Positions 37,717-47,580 of a stretch of DNA of 64,000 nt are shown one piece after another; the first letter of the stretch is position 1, and each line of letters starts with the position of its first letter. The notes beneath the pieces are model-generated. The model saw only the letters and a list, made by a program, of their open reading frames with translations, did not search any database and was not told the DNA's origin. The position numbers and the translations under genes were made by a program. This DNA comes from Powellomyces hirtus (taxonomy: Eukaryota > Chytridiomycota > Chytridiomycetes > Spizellomycetales > Powellomycetaceae): contig JAHLKG010000006.1 in NCBI GenBank assembly GCA_025526995.1, positions 744,001 through 808,000 on the forward strand. Direction: 5' to 3'.

Positions 37717-39437
37717 ATGGCTGCCACAAGCGTTGCTTTCTTCTCCGGGGACCAGTCGGCTCTCGAGCTCGCCAACTACATTGGAACTGCTAAGGGACAG
37801 GACCCAGAAACAGGCGCTTTCTACCTGTCTGCAAAGAAGCTGCTTGCAGAGGAGAAATACACCGAAGTCCTCACCCAGTTTGCTGATGAAAGCGTGTCTC
37901 TTTTGGCCGCCGACGAAAAAGGTACAGATAACTGCGAGCTCGCGACCCGGGAACAAATTGCGAAAAGGAGGGTCGGGCAACGATGTCAGTGATGCTGGAC
38001 GAAACGAGAAGCCTGTGGATGGTTCACCAAGGTGCTGCATGCGCCTGTCGGGATTGGGGGACGCGAAGCAGCGGTTGGAGGAAAGAAACTGTCGGAAGTG
38101 GAATTTGCATGTGATGGAAATTGCTGGGAGATCAGTGGAACTTACAGAAGAGTAGAATTCTGGCTCTGAAAAGAAGGAAGCTGACCCGATGATATCCCGC
38201 TCATTTACACAGACTTTGAGCCTATCTACAACCTCCTCATTGCCCTCATTAAGGATGCTCAACCGGAAATCATCCCAAAGCTCGCCAAAAGCATCACTCT
38301 GCCCATCGTGAAAAGCTCATCCGAGAAGGCTCACCTCAAACTGAAAGTGTGAGTGCTACGTTGGCGTTTGCCGCAAGTGACTGTTTGGTTGGCGATGATT
38401 TCAATCGGTCCGTAGCTTATATGCACTCCCCCTTTGTTAGCATGTCCAACCTGTACAACAACGTCGAGAGCAACTCTTCTGTTCGCTACGACATCTTTAC
38501 CGCCATCATCAACGTCGCTGCGCAAAGCGATGAACTCGAAATCATCACCCCACACCTTCTTTCAGTTGACTCATGGTTGGCGGAATGGGGAGTCGGCATC
38601 GCTGAAAAGCGAGCTTTGTATCTCCTCCTCAGCCAGAAGCTTGAGGCCAGCTGTGACTTGTGAGTGGATACAGGATACTGTCCGCATGCTAGAGTCTCCG
38701 GGATCTTTTCTCATGTTCTGACTTTTAGCAAACGGGAAGCTTACGAGTTCTTGTTGAAATATCTTGCAACGTACGACAGCGATGCCAAGTCGGCAGCCGA
38801 GGCCCAGGAGCACGCACTTCGTTCTGTCAAAGCTGCCATCAGCATACCCACCGTCCTGGACTTTGACGACCTGCACAAACTGTCCACGGTTCAAAACCTG
38901 AAATCCACAAAGCACTTTGAGCTGCTCGCCATTTTCCTGGAAGGCAGCCTCAAGCAGTACCAGGCATTCGTTAAAGCTAACCCGACATTCGTTCCTGAGC
39001 AAGGTGAGCTATATGATGGACACAGAATCTCATCGTAAGAGACAAGCACTTATTTACCATCCATAGGTCTCTCCGAAGAGGACAACTTGACAAAGATGCG
39101 TCTTCTGTCCATGGCATCTCTTGCCGCTAACAACGTTCAGGGCGAGGTTGCCTACAACACCATTGCTGAAGCTCTTGACGTGCCAATTGACGAAGTCGAG
39201 ATTTGGGTTATCAACGTGATCCGAGCCGGTCTCATAGACGCCAAGATGAACCAGTTGAAGCAGACCGTCGTCATCAGCCGATCGGTACACCGTGTATTCA
39301 CCGACAATGAGTGGAAGTCTCTGCAGGAGAGACTAGGCGCCTGGAGAACAAATCTTAAGGACGTTCTGCAGGTCATCGCGAATGCGAAGCTGATGGCTGG
39401 TAACAATGGTGCAACCGTTGAGGCTGTCATACAGTGA
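37717..39437 (+). CDS. Translation initiation factor eIF3 subunit m (PCI domain)
   Basis: eIF3m is part of the PCI/MPN core of eIF3, which binds the 40S subunit. Exons 37717-37921, 38213-38348, 38441-38659, 38729-39003 and 39067-39437 (phases 1, 2, 2, 1) give 401 residues. Helical repeats fill the first two thirds (PIYNLLIALIKDAQPEI, VMSNLYNNVESNSSVRYD, AEKRALYLLLSQKL, REAYEFLLKYLATY). The PCI winged helix follows at about 280-380 (MRLLSMASLAANN, AEALDVPIDEVEIWVINV, AGLIDAKMNQ, RSVHRVFTDNEWKSL). The gene is complete. Confidence 0.92.
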
Positions 39438-39816
39438 AAGAGTGATTCAGTGCTCCCTGAGCGATGGACACAGATTCCTTCCCTTTTCCCATTTCCCACC
39501 TTTCATTTTCTTCGTGTTTTGCTAGCGAGATAGTAAATAGCATGGAGATAGACGCGGCAGTCTATATCATAGGATCTAGAAAGAGAACCATCATGGGCTT
39601 GGTGGTTGCTCTGCTCTATTTTTGTAAATCATACTATTTGTGCCCCGATACTTTCAGCGCGCTTCTTCTGGATTGTGTGTTGAGAGAGGACAGGTTTTGA
39701 CAGCATGCGTACGTGATCAAGTCGCGCATAACGTAAGCTGATGAAGTGGGCGTCAATTTTGGGCTCGTCGAACCTATGTGTGCCGCGTCAGCTGGTCTTA
39801 CAGAAGATATTCAACG
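39438..39816. other. Short intergenic region between eIF3m and the disordered-protein gene
   Basis: This 379-bp stretch holds the 3' UTR of eIF3m and the upstream region of the next plus-strand gene. Small ORFs only; nothing supported as a gene. Confidence 0.4.
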
Positions 39817-41655
39817 ATGGAAACCAACGCAACAGAAGCTACTTCCGCTCACGAAGCTGCCCGAGTATCGCGCCAGTCCAGCGTCTACGAAGATGCCCAT
39901 TCAAATGAAGCGTCCAATGATACGCTCAATCAGGCTCCGCGCAACCGACAGCCGTCGCGTGATACGGAAGCAGAACGATCTGTAGGCGCGGACGAAGAAT
40001 CTGTTGGCAAGAGCAGTAGCAGCACCAACAACAACAACACTGATGCGGGTCCTAAACTCGCTGGCTGGAACTCGGACGACAGGGTCGATGAAGAAGACGA
40101 GGACAACGATATTGAAACCAAGGACGACGAGAGAAATGCCGACCAGAGCAAAAAGAAAGTTCCCGCTGAAGAAGTGAAAGACCGGGAAAAGTCACCTGAA
40201 CCGGAGCCACCGAAACGACCGATTATCCTCGACATTGTCAATGGCACCAAACAGGACGACAAAACTAAAGCGGTGTCCGACAATCGCCCCGCCTACACGG
40301 CTCCGTTCCAGCATCCCACCAAACCCAACAAGTTCATTCTCCGCAATCCATGGGATAATGATACTGTTGAACTGGACTGGGAAGCGGAACGGAAGGCGGC
40401 GGCTGATTTTTATGCTTTGCATGTCACCAACGCGCCGTCGTTCAAGGGATTCGTTCATGCCCCGGGTAGCAGCACGGGCACGGCAGAGGAGGCGCAAAAA
40501 CTCCCCGCGGAGAGAAGGCCGTCTTTGGCGGTTGAACTGGTGCCGGCATCCTCGGCCCCGCTTACGGAAGAGGAAAAAGCCGCGGGCGGGTTCGCGATGG
40601 GCCCGTTGTTGCCGCCCATGTTTGACTTTTTACCAGAGAACGGTGCGGAGCCGGGCAAGCAACAGCAGGGGGCTGGCCATGCGGAGGGCTCCGGATCAAA
40701 AGCTCAGAAGGCTGGAGCACCTAGGGCTCAAAACCCGGTAGGGCAGGGAAAGAAGCCATTGCCGCCAGCGCCGAATGCGGGGTTGCCCTCGCAAATTCAA
40801 CGACCTGCCCAGCCGCCCCAGCAGCAGCAGCAGCAACATCAGGGGTCGCAGGAACAGTCATCAGCGAAGAAGCACTCCTCATTCGAACAGGAAATGCTCG
40901 CCATATTCGACACTGTCCGCTACTCCCACCTGCCAGCAGGAGCCCCAACACCGTCCTCTTCCTTCAAATCCACCAATCCGCTCACAGAGTCGGTCAGAGA
41001 TAAATTGCCCCCACCCCCATCGACGGCCGCCACCATCAACAAACCTTACACACCCGCAATCCCGCCCCCCAAGCGAAACCCGCCACCACCACCCGCCGTG
41101 GCTGGTGCTGCTCCGAGCTCAGCTGCGTCCTCCTCCTCCTCGCAACATGGCGGACAGCAGCCGCAGCAGCAGAAGCTCAAAGGAGAAGGTCTAAAGGAAG
41201 CTCGTCAATCCCTCGACGCAATCCAAATGGCCGCCCTCTCCCTCGCGGCGAATCTCGAAGTCATCAACGCGTTCGACCCCTTAAGCAACAGCAACTCGCA
41301 GCCCAAGCAGCAGCAGCAGCAACAACCCGCAGCACCGGCAGCGGCTTCGACAACAGCTACCGGGCCCGCACGGGGACCCAACATCATCACCCCAACCGTT
41401 CTGTCCGCCAAACGGGTTCAAGTCACCCCCGCCAACCGCCCCGGCCCGCAAGTCGGCGCTTACACCGCCACCACCTCCTGGGGATCCGTCATTGAGATGC
41501 CGCGGATCGCGAGAGGGAAGAGCAGTGAAAAGTTGGCGAAACAGGCTCAGCAGCAGCAGCAGCAGCAGCGGCAGACTGGGGGGAGTAATAGCAATCTGGG
41601 CCAGGAACAGCAGGTGGATCGGGATGCGCAGAAAGGAAAAGGGATTGCGGGGTAG
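39817..41655 (+). CDS. Large intrinsically disordered protein, family unknown
   Basis: A single open exon gives 612 residues from the ATG at 39817 (METNATEATSAHEAA). An in-frame start 39 bp upstream reads non-native and was not used. The composition is Gln, Pro, Ser, Ala and acidic, with CAG-rich poly-Gln runs near 40820, 41307 and 41547. One ordered island near residues 155-215 reads PTKPNKFILRNPWDNDTVEL then DWEAERKAAADFYALHV, which may be the conserved core. Short helical stretches (KEARQSLDAIQMAALSLAAN) occur later. Low-complexity and phase-separation-prone regions suggest a regulatory or scaffold role; this is inference. Confidence 0.65.
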   Translation: METNATEATSAHEAARVSRQSSVYEDAHSNEASNDTLNQAPRNRQPSRDTEAERSVGADEESVGKSSSSTNNNNTDAGPKLAGWNSDDRVDEEDEDNDIETKDDERNADQSKKKVPAEEVKDREKSPEPEPPKRPIILDIVNGTKQDDKTKAVSDNRPAYTAPFQHPTKPNKFILRNPWDNDTVELDWEAERKAAADFYALHVTNAPSFKGFVHAPGSSTGTAEEAQKLPAERRPSLAVELVPASSAPLTEEEKAAGGFAMGPLLPPMFDFLPENGAEPGKQQQGAGHAEGSGSKAQKAGAPRAQNPVGQGKKPLPPAPNAGLPSQIQRPAQPPQQQQQQHQGSQEQSSAKKHSSFEQEMLAIFDTVRYSHLPAGAPTPSSSFKSTNPLTESVRDKLPPPPSTAATINKPYTPAIPPPKRNPPPPPAVAGAAPSSAASSSSSQHGGQQPQQQKLKGEGLKEARQSLDAIQMAALSLAANLEVINAFDPLSNSNSQPKQQQQQQPAAPAAASTTATGPARGPNIITPTVLSAKRVQVTPANRPGPQVGAYTATTSWGSVIEMPRIARGKSSEKLAKQAQQQQQQQRQTGGSNSNLGQEQQVDRDAQKGKGIAG

Positions 41656-41937
41656 GATCTGGGTATGGAGGGCAGAGTGTAGGAATGTATTTGTATTATT
41701 TCTAAAATGCGAGCAGTCCACGTTCCAGTGGTTTTCCCAATGACGTTTCAATAATGTCTTTTGTGATCAAAATGCTCGAATGGTGTATCTGCATCATTCT
41801 TTGGCCTTGCGACGCTAACATCCCCCGCAGGAGTGAAGGGTGGCGCACCGTATGGTGTGTTTGTACACATGTATTTACAAAAACAAACTTCCAAATATGA
41901 AGCAACGTCTGCCTAGGCAATGAGAGGTCAAGTTGCT

Positions 41938-43376
41938 TTACAATCCGACCGACTTCATTAACATCTCGGGGTAGCGTAGGCCCGCAACTCCGATTGAATC
42001 AATAATGTCCCGGATCTGTTTCTCTTCTTGGGGAGATAGAGTCACCGTGGCCGCCTTCACGTTCTCTTCCACATACTTTGTGTTCTTGGTGCCAGGGATC
42101 GGGATAAAGTCGTCACCTACAGCACGCGACCCTGAATGTCAAAAAGAGTCCCAAGCAGTATCCCAGTCGCTGTCATTGAGTCAAACATCTGATTCTGACA
42201 ATGCCTACCTTGCGCCAAAACCCACGCCAACACCAGCTGCGCCGGCGTCACTCCCTTCCTATTCGCCAGTTCCTCCACCTTATCCACAATCTTCAAGTTC
42301 TTGGCAAAGTTCTCACCCTGGAACCGTGGGAGCCAGCGACGGATATCATCCTCAGCAAGGTCCTCGAACCGCTTGACTTGGCCCGTGAGAAAACCTTTGC
42401 CGAGGGGAGAGAATGGAATAATTGCGACGCCCAGTTCTCGCGCTGTTGAGAGGATGTTGTTGTGCTCAATGTCGAGCGTCCAGGGGCTGTGGGGAGAGTT
42501 ATCAGTGTTAGTAATTGATCGTAGCAGGTTGTTAACTCGGCGGCTTAACCCATATACTCGTTCATCATTACCTGTATTCCATCTGGATTGCAGCAATGGG
42601 GTGAACCGCATGCGCTTTCCTCAAAGTCTCCGCTGAGCATTCCGACAATCCTAGAAATTTGACCTTGCCCTCATTCACCAGCTCCGCCATCGCACCGACC
42701 GTTTTCTCAATTGGCCTACCAACCCAATCGCCACCACTCAAAATCAGCAATCGAGCCCATCACCCAACAGCGCCTTTGGACAACTTACACATTGGGATCC
42801 ACGCGATGCAGATAATAGAGATCGATGCAGTTGACACCGAGCCGGTCCAAACTCGCTTGAACAGCTTCTTTGACGCGTTCCGGCCGGGCGTCGACGATTA
42901 ATCCGTCGGATCCCAGCCCCACGATGCCAAATTTGGTGCATAGGAAGACCTCGGATCGACGGGTTTGAAGGACTTTGGCGAGTAGTCTCTCGTTTGCTCC
43001 GTCGCCGTAGCTGGAGTATACAAGATGCGAGGAATTGGAGTGGGAATTGTTATTAGGGCTGGCTGATCCCTGAGGATGCAGGAGACTCGGACATGGATGC
43101 GAGATACTCACAAATCGGCAGTATCCCAAAACGTGCACCCAAGATCCAACGCGCGGTTCAGCGCTCGGACCGACTCTTGTTCTTGCCCTTCACGGCTGCC
43201 GTATCCGTGACTCCTATTTCCCAGTAAAAAATCCTTGCCCGTTACTACCATGGACAGCCAGTTCAAGCAAATGCAAATGATCTTCTGACATACATTCCCA
43301 TGCATCCTAGACCGATCGCAGATACAAGAGGTCCGTTACGGCCGAGACGACGGTGGGAAAGTTTGGTGGCAGTCAT
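41938..43376 (-). CDS. Aldo-keto reductase, NADP(H)-dependent
   Basis: Six exons (43376-43294, 43213-43112, 43010-42789, 42715-42572, 42486-42209, 42116-41938) give 335 residues in phase. The sequence follows the bacterial/fungal AKR13-type pattern: [20 protein letters not shown], then FWDTADFYGDGANE with catalytic D58 and Y63, Lys in LCTKFGI and His in YYLHRVDP (complete D-Y-K-H tetrad). Next are [31 protein letters not shown], and [18 protein letters not shown] for NADP binding. Such enzymes reduce aldehydes or ketones in the cytosol; the substrate cannot be read from sequence. Confidence 0.92.
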
Positions 43377-43470
43377 TTCTTGTGGTTCTGATCAATCAAA
43401 GAGTTGTTTTTTTGGCAGAAGACAGGCTTGATGCGGATGCGGGAAGCACTCGGGCCATCTGTAGTTATAT

Positions 43471-43761
43471 ACCAGCCAAGCATTGACAGAACTGCAGCAA
43501 GGAGGAAGACAACAGGGAGCCCACGCTTTATTGTGGAGCAGCGGTACAGTACAACCACAGTGCACATGCGAGAGTGAGTATTACTAAAACATCCCCTCCA
43601 TTCTTTTACAGCCCCGTATCATTCAACATCACCCCAGGCAGGCATAACCATTGACAGCATTGCAGCAAGGAGGAAGGCACCAGGGAGGGAAGGCCCACGC
43701 TTTATTGTGGAGCAGCGGTACAACCACATTGCACATGCGAGTACAAACAAGGGATTACTAA
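43471..43761. repeat. Tandem duplication, period 168 bp, with membrane-segment ORFs
   Basis: A block starting CATTGACAG at 43481 recurs at 43649 and includes GCAGCAAGGAGGAAG, GCTTTATTGTGGAGCAGCGG and CACATGCGAG. On the minus strand both copies encode the same segment (LYRCSTIKRG followed by FLLAA), inside ORFs at 43373-43567 and 43619-43870. The second ORF also has a helical stretch, MLSNLGELVSNPLFVLACAM. This may be a duplicated last exon of a membrane protein or a relict. Confidence 0.55.
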
Positions 43762-44399
43762 CCAGTTCCCCCAGGTTACTCAGCATCCCACCGGAATTCC
43801 GAAGTGGGGTGTGGATGTCATTGGCGAGGTCCTGCATCGATGTGACATATTTGACCCCGCAACTTTGCAAAACACATCTGAACCATTACTTCTTTCACCA
43901 ACCCAACCAGTTGATGTGAACGCTGCAACTTGCACCGTGACATATTGGTCAATGGGACCCAAGACTTTTCGCGACCCGAGTCTTCATATGACCGCGCGAT
44001 GCAAATGGCGGAGCAGGCCAGACTTTGCATGAACACAGAGTTGATAACTGATATAACACAAAGCGGTGTAGAACGCGCACCGTGCAATGCCTCACCTCCT
44101 GACCGTATATTGTTGGGCCTCCGCGCAACAAGTTGTGCAGTCACATCACCTACCAATGCGCCCGGGGTCCAAATGCACGTCCGGGGGATGAATTGCCAAT
44201 AAGGAATGAGCCTAGTTTATCGAAAATACGATGTCAAACAGCCTCTGCTCTCAACCCCCTTCGTCCGACTTTGACAACACAGACCACGGCAATCCACCAA
44301 GAACTTTGTAGCGCTCCAGCACCACATTCCCGGTGAAGGTGATGTTCAGTTCACGTTAAGCAGCTCGCTCAGGTACACATGACGACGCACTTGTTTCGC
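43762..44399. other. Intergenic between the 168-bp duplication and a coding relict
   Basis: This 638-bp stretch contains the start of one of the membrane-segment ORFs and several short ORFs on both strands. None shows a family match or a consistent splice pattern. Confidence 0.3.
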
Positions 44400-44885
44400 C
44401 TAATCCCACATGTTCGCCTTCGCCACTTTTTGTGTATCTGAGAATCGGAAGACCACGCTAGTAGAGTGCGCGTTCGTGCCATGTAATAGGGGTTCGACTC
44501 CATCTACAATATACCGTGTGTCGGGCGACTCGAGTTCGGGATAGTACGAATTCTGGCAACCGCTTGTGACCAACCCCCTCCTGATGAGATATCTCACAGG
44601 TCTAGGCGTGGTTCTTTCATAGACGATGACGGGATGATTGTAGCCTGTAAGAATCTAGCACATATACAGCGCGCAAAGAATGACTTCCCGATCCCTTCAG
44701 CACCTCCTGGACCAGGACAGCAAACGGGTCAGTGTGGTGGTCTTTAGCGGTGAGAGTTCTGAACGCTGCCGCGGCCAATTCCTGACATTCACGCACCAGA
44801 ATCTGCGAACGGTAAGGGGCCGATAGCCCACAATGCTATCCCCGGTTTGAAGGTGAGGCCCTTCTGTTCATTGTAGACTACGTCT
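44400..44885 (-). pseudogene. Coding-like fragments of an unrecognised gene
   Basis: The minus strand has protein-like stretches in different frames: KGLTFKPGIALWAIGPLP near 44830-44880, LVRECQELAAAAFRTLTAKD near 44730-44800, and SPDTRYIVDGVEPLLHGTN near 44470-44530. Some junctions resemble splice sites (acceptor TTCGCAG at about 44800), but no complete phase-consistent model emerged. It may be a poorly resolved small gene or a decayed one. Confidence 0.25.
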
Positions 44886-46072
44886 CGTTTCCTTTACAAT
44901 GGCAAGGCAACGGGTGACAAGTTGGCACCTGGAGCTAAGCCACGCCGCGGCCTCGTTGCCGGCATCTCCCACCAAGTGTCGCCTGCCCACATCTGCATCG
45001 CCGGAGGAAGGCCGAGGACTCGGCGGGGAGCATGATGACGCTCAGAAGTCGAATGGTGTACTCTAACGAAAACGTGTGACGAAGCAGGCGCTCCATAGAG
45101 ATCGTACAACGACGAGTAGGTGTCATCAGAGGAGGCCAAGTGTACTGACTGTACACTGGCAGTAACGGCAGGCGACCCGGCCATCCCAGTGATCCCATGT
45201 TTTGAACGGGGGAGCGGAGCTTTGCAGTAAATACTTGTCGCATGGTATACTACGTTTCGGGATCCTTCTCGCATGTGCATCTTGTGACAGCATGGCGCGC
45301 CGATGTTGTGGCGTTGCGGCAACCACATAGATATCGTGGGGGCAGTGTAATTAGGTGCCAGTGTAAACACGTGCTAGCAAGTGCGAGGTTTCGTTCATTA
45401 GCATACATGCTGTCATCGTTACAGTCAACAACTTGAATGGGTTGCTGTTAGATATGAGCAACATCGAAGGTCAACCTCGTACATGTGTCGAGTTATCACG
45501 CGCGGTGTAGAGCATGGAAACAAACATGGTGAAGTGGAGCTAAAATTCACGAGTGTGAGGTTGGAAGAGATGGCACAACCCTCGGTCAACAGTTTGAGTA
45601 TCGCAGACGGGCTAGTTGTATCATGCTTGTGTGTAGATTTAAAATAAATGACTTCGTTTTTGTTGGGTGGGCAATATGATGTGACAAGATCTGAGTACGT
45701 TGATGTGCTCGCACTTTATGCACCCATCCCGTGTGTACGTTCGAAGGGTTCATCATTGAAGAGTGGAGTTTGTGCCCTTTCAGCGCCACTGGCAACCAAA
45801 TATGTACGGAAATCCATCGTTCATGAGTGGGGTGCGAAGGCTTCCCAGCAGCCAATGGCAGCTATCCCATGCTGCAAAGTGCGGGCTCAGGATCCCAGAT
45901 GTTGTAGAAACGGAGCTGTCTGTTCGCCATGCCGCCTTCGTGAAACATGACGGGGAATGACAGTGGGTGGCAGAGAAATCACATGCATGATGTTAGTCAC
46001 CGGAACAAGACATCCTGATGCAACCCGCATGGTCGCCAGAAGTCCGCATCTGAAACCGCTTGGCGAAAAATG
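44886..46072. other. Intergenic, no supported gene
   Basis: Both strands hold open frames near 44890-45370, with competing protein-like reads and no splice structure. The rest up to the ML-gene TATA box is unassigned. Confidence 0.35.
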
Positions 46073-46080
46073 TATAAAAG
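46073..46080 (+). promoter_or_regulatory. TATA box of the ML-domain protein gene
   Basis: TATAAAAG lies 102 bp before the ATG, followed by a C/A-rich leader. Confidence 0.6.
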
Positions 46081-46174
46081 CCCAGAGCATGGGCTTCCCT
46101 CAAAAGACCAGCATCCACACAATCTCCTGCATTCCCCACTACTTGCCTTCACTCCACCACGAGTCTCTCATAAA

Positions 46175-46841
46175 ATGCACTTCAAAGCCCTTCCCATTGT
46201 CCTTAGCGTGTTCGCATCTCTGGCCGCGGCTGCTCCAGCCCCCTTGGCGGATGAGGTCGCTTTCGAGGCTTGCCCCAACAAGCCCACCGGGTTCCTGACC
46301 CTCACCGGCGCCGAAATTGTGCCCCTCCCCGTCGTGGCTGGTCAGAATGTCACCATTTCCCTCCAGGTAAGGCTCGAAGTCTCGGCTTCGACGCCGCAAG
46401 GATGAGCTGCGCGACGATGATCTGACCCAGAATCTCATATCCCCTTCCCAATTTGCTTCTAATAGGGCACCACCGACCGCGACATTGTCCAAGGTGCCAA
46501 GGCTGTTGTCAAGGTCGGCCTTATTCCCGGGTTCCCTTTGTACACGTTCGACCTCGACATCTGCGAGCAAGCCCCCAAGCAAGGTCTGGCATGCCCCATT
46601 GCGCCCGGAGCCCAGAGCATCTCTGCTACGCGCGAGGTGCCCGCTGTCCCTGCAGGAACATACAGTGTCACCATCGACGCTACCAACGGAGACGGTGAAG
46701 CGTAAGCGTTTAATATTTGCACCTGTGTGTTGTTAGGCTGGGTTACTCCGTCCCTTTGAGACTGACATCTGTTTTCCCCACTCCCTTGCTTCTCTTAGTA
46801 TCACCTGCGTTCAGGGTTCCCTTCCCGTCGCCAGAGCCTAA
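46175..46841 (+). CDS. ML-domain (NPC2-like) secreted lipid-transfer protein
   Basis: ML proteins are small beta-sandwich carriers of sterols or phosphatidylglycerol/inositol; the fungal form is the PG/PI transfer protein of vacuole or secretory pathway. Exons 46175-46366, 46466-46701 and 46799-46841 give 156 residues. It has a signal peptide (MHFKALPIVLSVFASLAAAA). Cys occur in FEACPNK, LDICEQ, LACPIAPG and AITCVQG, enough for the family disulfides. Other ML features are VKVGLIPGFPLYTFDLDIC and VPAGTYSVTIDATNGDGE. The length matches the family. Confidence 0.88.
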
Positions 46842-47580
46842 GAAACCCAGTACGACTCCTTTCTGCACCTCGTAATCCCCTTGGCATAATTTCTAGATCT
46901 GGACAACAAACTTTAGAGCAAGGTGGTGGCCGAAACCTGGAAGGGATCGTTACATGTGGTCAAGCTGTTTGCAGTCAATAGATCAACGTACTTTTAGATC
47001 TGCATCGCATCTTTTCGTATGAGGCCAATAGAAACTAGATGATTAAATACGACATTGACACGCACAAAATCGTATTTTCATTGGTTTGATTGTGGTGGTC
47101 GGAACAAGCAACGCAACTTCACCTTGATGACATCTCACCGAGGGTTGCAGGATACTGAGATCGCAAGCAGCCCCGCAAACCAATGCAACAATTAAAAAAA
47201 AATTTGATGTTTCCTGCAAGCGGAGAACCGGACTTCCCAGCCTCTCGACATTGACGACCTGTGCCATCTACCATGTCGCCCCTATGACTTTGCAAGCGCG
47301 GATTAGCTTTAAACCGTTGTGATGTTACTGATGATGGTGCGCGGATCAGCCAGAGGTCAGAAAACCGGCGGAATTGGCGTTTAGTCGCGCATTGTTTAGG
47401 TAATCAACCCACGCTTTTTGACAGTATTCTCAAGCGCGTCTCAGTCGGGAAACAGAGTTAGTTTTTACTTTTTTCCACTTTCAATTGTGACAATACAGCC
47501 GTTCTCTTTGTTGCAGGCATCCCAGAATTGATTCAAAAACCACAGTGCTAGTCCAACAACTGCGACAGAGATTCACAAGA
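46842..47580. other. Intergenic upstream of the peroxidase fusion gene
   Basis: No gene seen in 739 bp. AT-rich, with no clear TATA box near the 47581 start; CTTTTTTCCACTTTC-type pyrimidine runs lie at about 47465. Confidence 0.45.

Noticed and set aside
44400..44530. Possible tRNA, because GGTTCGACTCC occurs near 44491
   Set aside because: The flanking bases do not form a T stem or a 7-bp acceptor stem, and no A box is found at the right distance.
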